Part shown: positions 37,620-46,555 of the stretch, piece after piece
Numbering within the stretch: position 1 is the stretch's first letter
Layout: every line of letters starts with the position of its first letter
Assembly: GCF_021366795.1 (NCBI RefSeq)
Contig: NZ_JAHCPS010000011.1
Location: forward strand, 1 to 63,990
From: Macrococcoides caseolyticum
GTDB lineage: Bacteria; Bacillota; Bacilli; Staphylococcales; Staphylococcaceae
DNA: 63,990 bases
Reading direction: 5' to 3'
The notes under the pieces: model-generated
The model's input: only the letters and a program-made list of their open reading frames with translations
What the model was told of the DNA's origin: nothing
Database searches by the model: none
Program-made: the position numbers and the translations under genes

Positions 37620-37731
37620 ATTCACCCTTCTTTCTATGTGTAGAAGGTAATTATATGCTTATTTACGCAAATTACAAGCTTTTTCACTTTAATGTGATAA
37701 AATCGACACAAATTTTAATAGTGATATGCAA

Positions 37732-38217
37732 TTAATGACTGTTTAAATAATGAATACGCTGATTGAGTGAACCACGAAACATTAAATCTGGACGATATAA
37801 ATGGTTTACAAAAGGTCCATCTACTAATACATCAATGTCTTTAAGTATGGGTGCAAGTGCCTGTGTATTTTGAATATACTCTATCATATAGCCTGACCAC
37901 ATCCATATATCTTTTGAATGATCAAACTTTCTTCTGAATGCTTTGATTAGAGGTCTAATCACTGCTAAGTTCTCTAAGGGCTCCCCGCCTAATAACGATA
38001 AACCACTAATATAGTCATGGTCGATTAAATCAATAATTTCTTCAATCGTTCTATTGGTCACTTTTTGACCGTTCAGAAATTCCCATATACTTGCATTAAA
38101 GCAATTCGGGCAATGAAATCTGCAACCTGAAACATAGACACTAACGCGCATGCCAGTGCCATCTGTTACAACACAATTCATAACTTTGGCAATATAGCCT
38201 TGTCCTTCATAATTCAT
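37732..38217 (-). CDS. nrdG: Anaerobic ribonucleotide reductase activating protein NrdG
   Basis: A 161-residue radical-SAM enzyme that makes the glycyl radical on NrdD. The [4Fe-4S] motif CxxxCxxC appears as GCRFHCPNC near residue 30, and the SAM-binding LLGGEPLE near residue 78. It overlaps the nrdD stop by 4 bases (ATGA), the usual operon arrangement. Confidence 0.96.
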   Translation of the reverse strand: MNYEGQGYIAKVMNCVVTDGTGMRVSVYVSGCRFHCPNCFNASIWEFLNGQKVTNRTIEEIIDLIDHDYISGLSLLGGEPLENLAVIRPLIKAFRRKFDHSKDIWMWSGYMIEYIQNTQALAPILKDIDVLVDGPFVNHLYRPDLMFRGSLNQRIHYLNSH

Positions 38218-40070
38218 AGTAAATCATCTCGCGTGGACATATGTTTGACACGTGTCGCAATTTCAATGCGTCTACCTTTGACCATTGGACGTTTTAAAGG
38301 TTGACCAAGATAACCACACGTACGCTTTACAACATCTGTTGTCTCAGGATCATGATTACCACATTTCGGACATGTATAGCCTGAAGCTGTCGGTGTGAAT
38401 TCACCATGAAATCCACATTCAAAACATTGGTCAATCGGTGTATTTGTACCTAAGTAACCGACGCGAGTATAAGCATAATCCCAAACAGCTTCTAACGCTT
38501 CTGGATTATGAATGAGTGATGGATACTCACAGTAATGAATAAATCCACCGGTTGAATATTGTGCGAAAGGTTGTTCGAAATCAATTTTTTCAAAAGGTGT
38601 TACCTTCTTACGTATATCATAGTGAAATGAGTTCGTATAATAGCCTTTGTCCGTAACATTTTCCACTTCACCAAAACGTTCTGTATCAAGTCGTGAGAAA
38701 CGGTCTGTTAAAGATTCACTTGGTGTACCATATACACTAAACTGGATATCATGTATTTCTGTTAGTTTATCAGCGTACGCTTTGATGGTCTTTAAGATGT
38801 TAAGTATAAATTGTTTTGCTGCATCATCTGTTTCCCAGTTTTTATGGAATAGATGTGCGCCAACTTCATACAGACCGATATATCCCATGCTGATGGTGCT
38901 TCTGCGACCGGTAAATAAAATGGAGATGTCGTCATTAGCAGCAAGCTTCTTACCGAATGCGCCGTGCTGATAAAGAATCGGTGCATTTTCAGGATTTGCT
39001 TCTTTGAGGCGATTAATTCTAAATAAACAAGCATCTCTCAATAGATCAAGTTTTTGGTGTAGTGCTTGCATGAAACTATCTGGTGTTGCATGTATTAGTG
39101 CAATACGTGGTAAGTTTAGTGTGACAACACCAAGGTTAAATCGCCCATTATTAATGAACTCACCATTTTCTTTATAACGATTTAGAAAGCTGCGACACCC
39201 CATCGGTGCTTTGAAATCGCCAATTATTTCTGTTAATGCTTTATAATTCAGAACATCAGGATACATTCGCTTTGTTGCACATTGTAATGCAAGTTGTTTG
39301 ATGTCGTAATTCGGATCAGTAGGTCTTAAATTTACACCCTCTTTTAGACTGAATACAAGTTTTGGGAATATTGCTGTCGCGTGTTCAGTGCCGAGCCCGT
39401 TAATACGTGTATTCAGAATCGCACGCTGAATAATGACACTATATTCATCTAAACCAAGGCCGAAACCAAAAGTTACAAATGGTGTCTGTCCATTGCTTGT
39501 ATAGAGCGTATTAATTTCGTACTCGAGTGACTGAATTGCATCTTTGATATCTTTTTCAGTCATTTGCTGGATGTATGACGCTCGTGCATGTTCTGGAATA
39601 TATTCTTCAGCTATTTTTCTATGTTTCTGTGCATTCATTTGGGCATAAGGGCTGAGTACTTCATCAATACGGTCGACGGAACATCCACCATATTGACTGC
39701 TTGCAACATTTGCGATGATTTGTGCAATTTGTGCAGCAGCTGTTTGGATGGATTTGGGTGAAGCAACAGTAGCATTACCAATTTTAAAGCCGTCTTTTAA
39801 CATGCCTGGAATATCGATTAAGCAGCAATTGGTCATTGGCATATAAGGGTGATAATCTAAATCATGAAAATGGATGTCACCGTTTAAATGTGCGAGTCTA
39901 ATGTGTTCTGGTAACATTTCTAAACCTAAGGATTTTGCGACAGTGCCTGCAGTTAAGTCACGCATCGTGTTAAAGACATTAGCATCTTTATTCGCATTCT
40001 CATGGACAATTTCAGGCGATTTATTCATAAGTTGTTCTAAACGTTCTTTTAAATCATTTTTTTGTAACAT
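38214..40070 (-). CDS. nrdD: Anaerobic ribonucleoside-triphosphate reductase NrdD
   Basis: The 618-residue class III ribonucleotide reductase makes dNTPs without oxygen. It has the C-terminal zinc site (CFECGFHGEF and CPKCGN) and the glycyl-radical motif RTCGYLGQP near residue 597. The usual N-terminal ATP-cone is missing: the protein starts directly with the catalytic core, implying altered allosteric control or simply a short type. ATG 40070 is 8 bases from AGGTGG; upstream GTG codons overlap that site. First gene of nrdDG, behind two NrdR boxes. Confidence 0.95.
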   Translation of the reverse strand: MLQKNDLKERLEQLMNKSPEIVHENANKDANVFNTMRDLTAGTVAKSLGLEMLPEHIRLAHLNGDIHFHDLDYHPYMPMTNCCLIDIPGMLKDGFKIGNATVASPKSIQTAAAQIAQIIANVASSQYGGCSVDRIDEVLSPYAQMNAQKHRKIAEEYIPEHARASYIQQMTEKDIKDAIQSLEYEINTLYTSNGQTPFVTFGFGLGLDEYSVIIQRAILNTRINGLGTEHATAIFPKLVFSLKEGVNLRPTDPNYDIKQLALQCATKRMYPDVLNYKALTEIIGDFKAPMGCRSFLNRYKENGEFINNGRFNLGVVTLNLPRIALIHATPDSFMQALHQKLDLLRDACLFRINRLKEANPENAPILYQHGAFGKKLAANDDISILFTGRRSTISMGYIGLYEVGAHLFHKNWETDDAAKQFILNILKTIKAYADKLTEIHDIQFSVYGTPSESLTDRFSRLDTERFGEVENVTDKGYYTNSFHYDIRKKVTPFEKIDFEQPFAQYSTGGFIHYCEYPSLIHNPEALEAVWDYAYTRVGYLGTNTPIDQCFECGFHGEFTPTASGYTCPKCGNHDPETTDVVKRTCGYLGQPLKRPMVKGRRIEIATRVKHMSTRDDLL

Positions 40071-40082
40071 TCCTTGCACCAC

Positions 40083-40098
40083 CTACTATATATTGTGT
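40083..40098 (-). promoter_or_regulatory. NrdR box, proximal
   Basis: On the minus strand ACACAATATATAGTAG matches the NrdR consensus acaCwAtATaTwGtgt well. It lies 13 bases upstream of the nrdD start. Confidence 0.85.
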
Positions 40099-40113
40099 CT
40101 GTAATACATATTA

Positions 40114-40129
40114 GTACTATATATTGTAT
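40114..40129 (-). promoter_or_regulatory. NrdR box, distal
   Basis: On the minus strand ATACAATATATAGTAC is a second NrdR-like box, 31 bp centre to centre from the proximal one, about three helical turns, the usual arrangement for cooperative NrdR binding. It contains a TACAAT that could serve as the -10 element. Confidence 0.85.
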
Positions 40130-40373
40130 TTGTCTTGAGAGACGATAGGATTTTATAAAGATGTCATAATTGAAACGAAGGAATGGGGGTCTCTAGGAAT
40201 CAAGTGTGAGAAAAGTTACATAAATTATGGATGGGAATTTATTGATAATCCATATAAATTTAAGGTGACAAGTTTAAAATTATTTGGAAAATTGGTAGAA
40301 TAGAATCAATATGAATCAAAAGATGTATGAACATTTATTTTGAAGATTAACAGTCCACGGAGGAATTGCGGCT
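40130..40373. other. Intergenic region between nrdD and the SAP/Rho-N-like gene
   Basis: Divergent 5' region of about 300 bases in total between the coding ends, including the NrdR boxes. The remainder is AT-rich; I see no additional gene, terminator or conserved leader. Confidence 0.4.
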
Positions 40374-41516
40374 ATGACAAATGAGTTAAATATTGATATA
40401 AAGGAACAAGAAGCTAGAAAACAAGAAGCAGTGAAAGAATATCATAACCAGAATCTTGATTGGTATCTATCTGCTTTATCCAAAGTCGAGTTAAAAAATA
40501 TTTGTCGTAATTTAAATATCAAAGGATTTTCTTCAAAGAACAAAGATGACTTAATTCAACTCATAGTAGATACATATTTTAATGATGATGAAATGTTAAA
40601 GGCGATGCTTCAAACTTATGATAGTCAATTTAAAGTTGTGCTGGATGAAATAACAGATCAAGAAAAAGATTATATTATTTTTCATCGAGATATACCAGAT
40701 GATGTCTTTTTATTCTATGCAGAAGGAACAGAATTATTATTTATCCCTAAAGATGTGAAGCAACATTTTTTAGCATTTAAAGCGTCACATCCTGAATTTA
40801 TTAATGAGATTGAACAGATTCATTTTTATCGTAGTGCACTTAATTTATATGGATTCGTGAGTTTAAAACACTTATCTGATTTGAAGAAGAAGTACTATGG
40901 TATTGATATGGCAACAGATGAAGTAAAAAATGAGCTGATTTCCATCATGCCTGAATATGCGCCATTCATTAAAGATGGTGGTGTAAAACACATTGAACTT
41001 GCGCCTATAGATATAAATAGTAAGGCATTAACACAAAATAAAAACTACTACACACCAGACTTAAAGACGTTTAAATTATATTCTGACCGTTTTTATGTTG
41101 ATGCAACACCGGAAGTTAATGCTTTTAAAAAATATTTATCTGAAAGTATGACAGAAGCATTCCGTGGAACAGATGCAGCTGAACTCATTATCAATACGAT
41201 TTTATTTGGATTAAGAGCGAATGAAACGCCAAATCAAATTCTTTTGCATATTTCAAATGTTGAAAATAATGGGTTCATGCAAATTGAAGATCACACATTA
41301 TTAACGAAATATATTGAAGATGCACTTAGAACGACAAGATTGTGGAGGTTAAGCGGACATAAACGTTCTGAAGTAAAAGGGGTTGCTGACAATAGTCAGA
41401 ATGTCACGAAAAATAAGCTTCCAAAGAAAAAAACAGTCCAAGTAAAAAGAAAATCGAAAAAACGTGGTAAAAATAAAAATATCGCACATATTGCAAGACT
41501 GAACAGTAAGCAATAA
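40374..41516 (+). CDS. Protein with SAP/Rho-N-like domain and basic tail
   Basis: A 380-residue cytosolic protein. Residues about 28-65 (LDWYLSALSKVELKNICRN through KNKDDLIQLIVD) fit the helix-extended-helix of a SAP or Rho N-terminal-like nucleic-acid-binding domain. The long middle region (80-330) is not recognised. The last 40 residues are strongly basic (KKKTVQVKRKSKKRGKN), again suggesting nucleic-acid contact. CACGGAGGA ribosome site. Similar proteins are common in staphylococci, by recall. Monocistronic or with the next small gene. Function unknown. Confidence 0.72.
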   Translation: MTNELNIDIKEQEARKQEAVKEYHNQNLDWYLSALSKVELKNICRNLNIKGFSSKNKDDLIQLIVDTYFNDDEMLKAMLQTYDSQFKVVLDEITDQEKDYIIFHRDIPDDVFLFYAEGTELLFIPKDVKQHFLAFKASHPEFINEIEQIHFYRSALNLYGFVSLKHLSDLKKKYYGIDMATDEVKNELISIMPEYAPFIKDGGVKHIELAPIDINSKALTQNKNYYTPDLKTFKLYSDRFYVDATPEVNAFKKYLSESMTEAFRGTDAAELIINTILFGLRANETPNQILLHISNVENNGFMQIEDHTLLTKYIEDALRTTRLWRLSGHKRSEVKGVADNSQNVTKNKLPKKKTVQVKRKSKKRGKNKNIAHIARLNSKQ

Positions 41517-41611
41517 CATGTAGATTAAACGTTTGTATAAAAGCATTTTACTAGAGTGCGATTGTGAATGATGATATAGTTGGTTGTAACATATATTTAG
41601 AGGTGAACAGC

Positions 41612-41863
41612 TTGAATAGAACGGGAGAAACAACAGTATGGGGCAAAATCTATAATATATTAAATATTGCTGTGATTATATTGATATTAATTCGCCTATT
41701 TACAGATATGAACTTCAATATGATTATTGTATGTTCATTTGCAGCTTTACTCGTCCTTGGATTATTAGATAGTTTAGATCGTAATGCATGGCGCGAGAAT
41801 ATGTTTCGTCATTTATTTGATTTAATATTACTCATATTATTTAGTACTTTGTATTTCGGATAG
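41612..41863 (+). CDS. Small two-helix membrane protein of unknown function
   Basis: An 83-residue protein with hydrophobic segments at about residues 16-31 and 33-50, and a third near the C-terminus (LFDLILLILFSTLYFG). It starts at TTG 41612, 7 bases after AGAGGTG; the frame upstream lacks a ribosome site. No family recognised. Sits between the SAP/Rho-N-like gene and nucleoside hydrolase. Confidence 0.6.
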   Translation: MNRTGETTVWGKIYNILNIAVIILILIRLFTDMNFNMIIVCSFAALLVLGLLDSLDRNAWRENMFRHLFDLILLILFSTLYFG

Positions 41864-41897
41864 ATTACGATTTGTCACAATTTAGGTTCTAATCTTA

Positions 41898-41937
41898 TTG
41901 AAAACTACTTTCATTAACATTTATAATAAAAGTAGTT
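41898..41937 (+). promoter_or_regulatory. Promoter with flanking inverted repeat upstream of nucleoside hydrolase
   Basis: TTGAAA at 41898-41903 and TATAAT at 41922-41927 with 18-base spacing. Arms AACTACTTT (41903-41911) and AAAGTAGTT (41929-41937) flank the -10 element and are perfect complements, so they could be an operator for a dimeric repressor. Confidence 0.6.
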
Positions 41938-41960
41938 CAAATAGATTGGAGCCTTTTTAA

Positions 41961-42899
41961 ATGAAAACAAATGTATATTTTAACCACGATGGTGGCGTAG
42001 ATGATTTAATCTCTTTATTTCTCCTTTTACAAATGGATACAGTGAAATTGACTGGTGTCAGTGTGATTGATGCGGATTGTTACATCGAACCTGCGACGTA
42101 TGCGTCTCGTAAGATTATTGATCGATTTGGTGATGGTAAGTTAGAAACTGCAAAATCAATCATTCGAGGGAAAAATCCATTCCCTAAAGATTGGAGAATG
42201 CATGCATTCTTTATGGATGCATTACCTATTCTTAATGAAAAAGGAACTATTGATGCACCACTATCAGATATTCCGGCTCATCAACACTTAATTAATGCTT
42301 TAATGAATGAAAAAGAAAAAACAACATTATTATTTACAGGACCATTATCAGATTTAGCTGAAGCATTAAAAGAACAGCCAAAAATTACAGAAAAAATTGA
42401 AAAACTTGTATGGATGGGTGGTACATATTTACCGGACGGCAATGTACATGAACCTGAACATGACGGCACTGCTGAGTGGAATGCATACTGGGATCCTGAA
42501 GCGGTAGGTGTCGTATTTGATTCAGATATTAAAATTGATATGGTTGCATTAGAAAGTACAAATCAAGTACCACTCACACCTGCAATTCGCCAAATGTGGG
42601 CGAAAGAACGTCACTATCCAGGTGTTGATTTTTTAGGAGTGAGTTATGCTGTTGTACCGCCATTAGTTCATTTTATTACAAATTCGACATATTTCTTATG
42701 GGATGTACTTACAACAGCATCTGTAGGGAATCCAGAACTTGTTAAATCTAAAGAAATATTATCTGGTGTTTATACTGAAGGACCAAGTCAAGGTAGAACG
42801 TATGAGATGGAAGATGGACGTCCAGTCAATGTCGTATATGATGTTGATCACGATGGCTTCTTTAACTATATTACGGATTTAGCGAAGAAAGTGAAGTAG
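41961..42899 (+). CDS. Inosine/uridine-preferring nucleoside hydrolase family protein
   Basis: A 312-residue nucleoside hydrolase that splits nucleosides to base and ribose. The calcium-binding DxDxGxDD motif appears as NHDGGVDD near residue 8, so the first acidic position is Asn. The other motif, WMGGTYLPDG, the EWNAYWDPEAV segment and the C-terminal VDHDGFF active-site region are intact. Ribosome site GGAG. Single-gene transcript behind a strong promoter with a possible operator; no transporter gene lies beside it. Confidence 0.88.
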   Translation: MKTNVYFNHDGGVDDLISLFLLLQMDTVKLTGVSVIDADCYIEPATYASRKIIDRFGDGKLETAKSIIRGKNPFPKDWRMHAFFMDALPILNEKGTIDAPLSDIPAHQHLINALMNEKEKTTLLFTGPLSDLAEALKEQPKITEKIEKLVWMGGTYLPDGNVHEPEHDGTAEWNAYWDPEAVGVVFDSDIKIDMVALESTNQVPLTPAIRQMWAKERHYPGVDFLGVSYAVVPPLVHFITNSTYFLWDVLTTASVGNPELVKSKEILSGVYTEGPSQGRTYEMEDGRPVNVVYDVDHDGFFNYITDLAKKVK

Positions 42900-42961
42900 T
42901 GCTGAATTAGTGTCGATTGAATTAACAAGCGTGTAACGAAAGTAAATAGAAATTAGCGCAA

Positions 42962-42997
42962 CATGACCCCAATCTATAGATTGGGGTCATGTTTTTC
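42962..42997 (+). terminator. Terminator after nucleoside hydrolase
   Basis: CATGACCCCAATCT pairs with AGATTGGGGTCATG around a minimal loop and is followed by TTTTT. Confidence 0.9.
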
Positions 42998-43045
42998 TAT
43001 TCACAAACGATTATGTAGCGCAATATATATTAACTTGATACACTA

Positions 43046-43153
43046 ATGAAAAAGAAACTACAGGAAATGCATGATAAAATAGAGTTTGCAGCAAATCATA
43101 TGACACTCCATTTAGGACAATTAAAAACGATGTATCAAATTATATCGTCATAA
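43046..43153 (+). CDS. Possible 35-residue small ORF before the CDF exporter
   Basis: An ATG at 43046 opens a 35-codon frame with a basic, Met/His-rich helical product (MKKKLQEMHDKIEFAANHM start). There is no clear Shine-Dalgarno. It ends 25 bases before the CDF gene, so it could be a leader peptide or a chance frame. Confidence 0.25.
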   Translation: MKKKLQEMHDKIEFAANHMTLHLGQLKTMYQIISS

Positions 43154-43178
43154 AATAAATAGTAAAGGAAGTTTGAAT

Positions 43179-44135
43179 ATGAGAAAACAATTAGAAAGTC
43201 CGACTTATTTTCATCACGTTGAACATTTAAAACATCAACAAGGTTCAAAAAGAACGCTTTGGGCATCATTATACATCACTCTATTTTTTACGATTGTTGA
43301 AATTGTCGGTGGGATTTTATCAAATTCGCTTGCATTATTATCAGATTCAATGCACATGATGAGTGATGTACTAGCATTAGGCTTATCTATGCTTGCGATT
43401 TACTTCGCTTCTAAAGCACCCACTGCAAAATATACTTTTGGATATTTAAGACTGGAAATATTAGCAGCATTACTTAATGGTTTAGCGTTAATTGTTATTG
43501 CGTTAGGCATTACATATGAAGGGATTATGCGTATTTTACATCCGCAGACAGTCGATGTGAAACTAATGCTTATTATTTCTACAATTGGTTTAATCGTTAA
43601 TATTATTTTAACAATCATATTAACACGTTCTTTAAAAGGGGAAGATAACATTAATGTACAAAGTGCATTATGGCACTTTATTGGTGATTTGCTGAATTCA
43701 GTTGGTGTTATCGTAGCAGTTATTATCATTTACTTTACGCACTGGACATTAATTGATCCAATATTAAGTATTATTATTTCAATCATTATTTTCCGCGGTG
43801 GTTATAAGATTTGCAAGAATACTTGGGGGATTTTAATGGAACGTGTTCCTGATGGACTGGATACAGATGATATTATTCAGACAATGAAATCACATCCAGC
43901 TGTTGTTGATGTTCATGAGTTTCATTTATGGTCCATTACAACAGATCATCCATCGGTTACTGCGCATGTTGTTGTTGAACCGTCAACGGATGATAGAAAC
44001 TATCAGGTGATTAACGAACTCTCACGAACGTTAACAGAAAAATATAACCTAAAGCACTCAACATTACAAATTGAACATCTGGAAAAGAATAATCCTGATA
44101 ATAAGTATTTTGAAGACATTAAAGATCACCAATAG
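43179..44135 (+). CDS. Cation diffusion facilitator family metal exporter (CzcD/ZitB-like)
   Basis: A 318-residue CDF protein with six hydrophobic segments and a cytosolic C-terminal domain. The metal-site motifs HxxxD are in SDSMHMMSDVLAL (helix 2, near residue 50) and ALWHFIGDLLNS (helix 5, near residue 162), the residues that favour zinc, cobalt or cadmium. The N-terminus is His-rich (FHHVEHLKHQQ). It expels zinc or similar ions by proton antiport. ATG 43179 follows AAGGAAG. No metal-sensing repressor lies beside it. Confidence 0.9.
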   Translation: MRKQLESPTYFHHVEHLKHQQGSKRTLWASLYITLFFTIVEIVGGILSNSLALLSDSMHMMSDVLALGLSMLAIYFASKAPTAKYTFGYLRLEILAALLNGLALIVIALGITYEGIMRILHPQTVDVKLMLIISTIGLIVNIILTIILTRSLKGEDNINVQSALWHFIGDLLNSVGVIVAVIIIYFTHWTLIDPILSIIISIIIFRGGYKICKNTWGILMERVPDGLDTDDIIQTMKSHPAVVDVHEFHLWSITTDHPSVTAHVVVEPSTDDRNYQVINELSRTLTEKYNLKHSTLQIEHLEKNNPDNKYFEDIKDHQ

Positions 44136-44164
44136 ACATTTTCCTGTGATGCATGTATAAATCA

Positions 44165-44203
44165 AAAAATCATCCATAAAGTTAAACTTCATGGATGATT
44201 TTT
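44165..44203. terminator. Bidirectional terminator
   Basis: AAAAATCATCCAT pairs with ATGGATGATTTTT around a 13-base loop. It lies between the convergent CDF gene and the 92-residue gene. Confidence 0.88.
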
Positions 44204-44204
44204 A

Positions 44205-44483
44205 TCATCTTAACTGATCTTTGGGTATAGGAGATATATCTGATAATTTATATACATTATGACTAATAAATTGTAACTCATCTAAATAAAGGGTAATGTA
44301 ACGTAAGAGACGTAATAATGTCATTTCATCATTATTGGTCTCCATTATGCGGTCATAACCCAATGTTCTACAGCGTAAGCGCATAAATGAAGGGGCTTCA
44401 TGATAGTGTTCGTTTTGATAAATTCTACATGTCCATCTATTATTTAAACGATCAAAAATTTCATATTCACCTAATGCATTCAA
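44205..44483 (-). CDS. Small soluble protein of unknown function
   Basis: A 92-residue protein beginning LNALGEYEIFDRLNNRW, read from TTG 44483, 5 bases after AGGAGGGG. The longer frame from 44501 starts inside that ribosome site. It is rich in Arg and aromatic residues and has two Cys (TCRIY and RLRCRT); no known domain or membrane segment. Monocistronic. Confidence 0.6.
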   Translation of the reverse strand: MNALGEYEIFDRLNNRWTCRIYQNEHYHEAPSFMRLRCRTLGYDRIMETNNDEMTLLRLLRYITLYLDELQFISHNVYKLSDISPIPKDQLR

Positions 44484-44618
44484 TTCAGCCCCTCCTCTCA
44501 TAGTAAATTTAATATACCATGTTAATTCTCAGAATAATACATTAATTAATTATATTAATTATTATACATTAATAATTTTTAAAAGATATATTGATTAAAA
44601 TATAATGGAGGTCATACG

Positions 44619-45299
44619 ATGACGAATGCCGAACGATTTCTCAATGCATTTAATGCAATTGAAAAGTATTTATCGCAGTATAATTTAAGCAAAGGATATG
44701 CATCCTTTTCGAGACTAGTGGAATATGCTGTTCATAAAGATAAAATGATTGCTCAATTCAGAGATGATTTAAAACAATTTGCTGAATTACGTAATGCCAT
44801 TGTTCATAATACACGATTAGAAGATAGAGTTATTGCTGAACCTCATGAAGCGGTGGTAAAAGAAATTGAGTATATCACTGACATGTTAATCCATCCGCCA
44901 CGTGCAATTGAAAAAGCTACTAAAAAAGTCATTACATTTCATATCAATGATTTACTTACAACCGTACTAACACAAATTAATAATTCTCATTTTACTCAGT
45001 TCCCAATATATAATGGGACAAAGTATGTTGGATTGCTCACAGAATCAGGCATAACACGTTTCTTTGCTTCACATCAAACAAAAGATATTGAACATATCAA
45101 AGTATCGGATGTCATTACTTATGAACCAAAGGAACGCGCGGCTTTTGTGTCTGAAGGTGCAACAGAATTTGAAGTTGTCAGTATGTTTAAATCTTTTAAT
45201 GAACGTAATGAGAAGCTGGAAGCTGTGCTGATAACAGATACAGGAAGTAAAGAAGGTCAGTTAATCGGGCTCATCACGCTATATGATTTACTTAATTAA
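44619..45299 (+). CDS. HEPN-like domain fused to a CBS-domain pair
   Basis: A 226-residue cytosolic protein. Residues 1-80 are all-helical and carry an Rx4H motif (ELRNAIVHN, Arg58 and His63), the hallmark of HEPN RNases. Residues about 105-226 form a tandem CBS pair (FPIYNGTKYVGLLTESG and VLITDTG-LIGLITLYDL), which in other proteins binds adenine nucleotides. The combination suggests a nucleotide-sensing regulator or RNase; this is inferred. Ribosome site GGAGG. It stands alone, with an AT-rich 118-base upstream region. Confidence 0.7.
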   Translation: MTNAERFLNAFNAIEKYLSQYNLSKGYASFSRLVEYAVHKDKMIAQFRDDLKQFAELRNAIVHNTRLEDRVIAEPHEAVVKEIEYITDMLIHPPRAIEKATKKVITFHINDLLTTVLTQINNSHFTQFPIYNGTKYVGLLTESGITRFFASHQTKDIEHIKVSDVITYEPKERAAFVSEGATEFEVVSMFKSFNERNEKLEAVLITDTGSKEGQLIGLITLYDLLN

Positions 45300-45396
45300 T
45301 CTGTTTTGTCTAATATGTCATCTGTGTTATTAATAGGGTCTTTAATGTAAGTTATGTTAAAATAAAATTAAAATAATAGATGGAAGGTGCTTGTTT

Positions 45397-46467
45397 ATGC
45401 GCATATATACATTATTTCTAGCATTATTATTAACATTGACTTTAACCGCTTGTAACAGCGACAGTGAAAAAACAACTGAAGAAACGAAAGTTTCGAATAC
45501 ATCAAAGGTTAAATCAGATGCTAATGAAAAAACGACTGATAAAGAGCAAGCGAAAAGCGCTAATCAAAAAAAGAAAACAACAGAACTGAAAAAAACAACA
45601 GTAAAAAAGAGTACTTCAGAAGCTAAAGCAAATCTAAAACAACTCACGATGCAAACAATGAATGCTTATTTAAAAGCAATGCCAAGTGCATTTAACCAAC
45701 GTAATTACAGCAAAATTAAGCCATATATCAAGGCAGACTCTAAAGCAGAAGAATACATTCTGGCGCAACTTCCAACAGGTAATTTTGATAATTACCGAAT
45801 TGATTCTTACAAGGTTGATCGTGTTGAAGTGAAAGGTTCATATGCGCATGCGATTGTCACAAGAGTGATGTCGAGTAATGCTACTGGCGGACAGTCAAAG
45901 CGTGTAATCACCGTATTTGATTTTTTCTATAATAAGAAATCGAAGAAAATGGAGCTTTATGATTTTAATGATAAAGCGATATTTGATGAAAATAAAGCAA
46001 CAACACCTTCAAAAGCTCAAGTGCCCGTTCAAGCTAAAGGTGATGCGACTACGTGTATACAAACAAGACTTGCTTCAAGCTGTGAAGGCATTAGCGATGC
46101 AACGCTCTTAAATACTTATAATGAGATGGTGAGAAGCGGTGCTTTGCCACAAGCAGAATATAATGGGTGTATTACTTGTACAATCAAAGCAGCTTATCAA
46201 TTAAAGGATAACAAGGTACCTACTGCTGCAGTGAATAGTTTGGCACAGGCTGTACAAATGACAACGGACCAATATCTCAAAAAAGTAGAAGCATATTATC
46301 CTGAAAAAGATATTGCAATGGTTGGTGCAGAACCCATTAATGGTTCAGATATTCAAGAAGATTCTGGTGGTAAGTATTATAAAGTAAAGGCCGTTGATAT
46401 TAAATCAAAAGAATTATTGCAAACATATAAAGTTTATATTGAAAATGCGATGATTGTTGCTGAATAA
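45397..46467 (+). CDS. TcaA/NTF2-like lipoprotein of unknown function
   Basis: A 356-residue lipoprotein. Signal peptide with lipobox LTAC (Cys near residue 19), then a Lys/Thr/Glu-rich linker to about residue 80. Residues 90-195 look like an NTF2-type fold as found in TcaA-like proteins (FNQRNYSKIKPYIKADSKAEEY), inferred from pattern. Residues 215-270 contain two cysteine pairs (CIQTRLASSC and CITC) that could form disulfides, unusual for this family. ATG 45397 has GGAAGGTG. Monocistronic with its own terminator. Confidence 0.65.
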   Translation: MRIYTLFLALLLTLTLTACNSDSEKTTEETKVSNTSKVKSDANEKTTDKEQAKSANQKKKTTELKKTTVKKSTSEAKANLKQLTMQTMNAYLKAMPSAFNQRNYSKIKPYIKADSKAEEYILAQLPTGNFDNYRIDSYKVDRVEVKGSYAHAIVTRVMSSNATGGQSKRVITVFDFFYNKKSKKMELYDFNDKAIFDENKATTPSKAQVPVQAKGDATTCIQTRLASSCEGISDATLLNTYNEMVRSGALPQAEYNGCITCTIKAAYQLKDNKVPTAAVNSLAQAVQMTTDQYLKKVEAYYPEKDIAMVGAEPINGSDIQEDSGGKYYKVKAVDIKSKELLQTYKVYIENAMIVAE

Positions 46468-46497
46468 GTAACCTATTATCAAATTGATTTTCTTAAT

Positions 46498-46538
46498 AAA
46501 AAGCCTTACAAAGCGAAGTATCGTTTTGTAAGGCTTTT
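46498..46538. terminator. Bidirectional terminator
   Basis: AAAAGCCTTACAAA pairs with TTTGTAAGGCTTTT around an 11-base loop that can extend the pairing. It serves the lipoprotein and trhA. Confidence 0.92.
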
Positions 46539-46555
46539 ATATGTGGTTAAATCAA

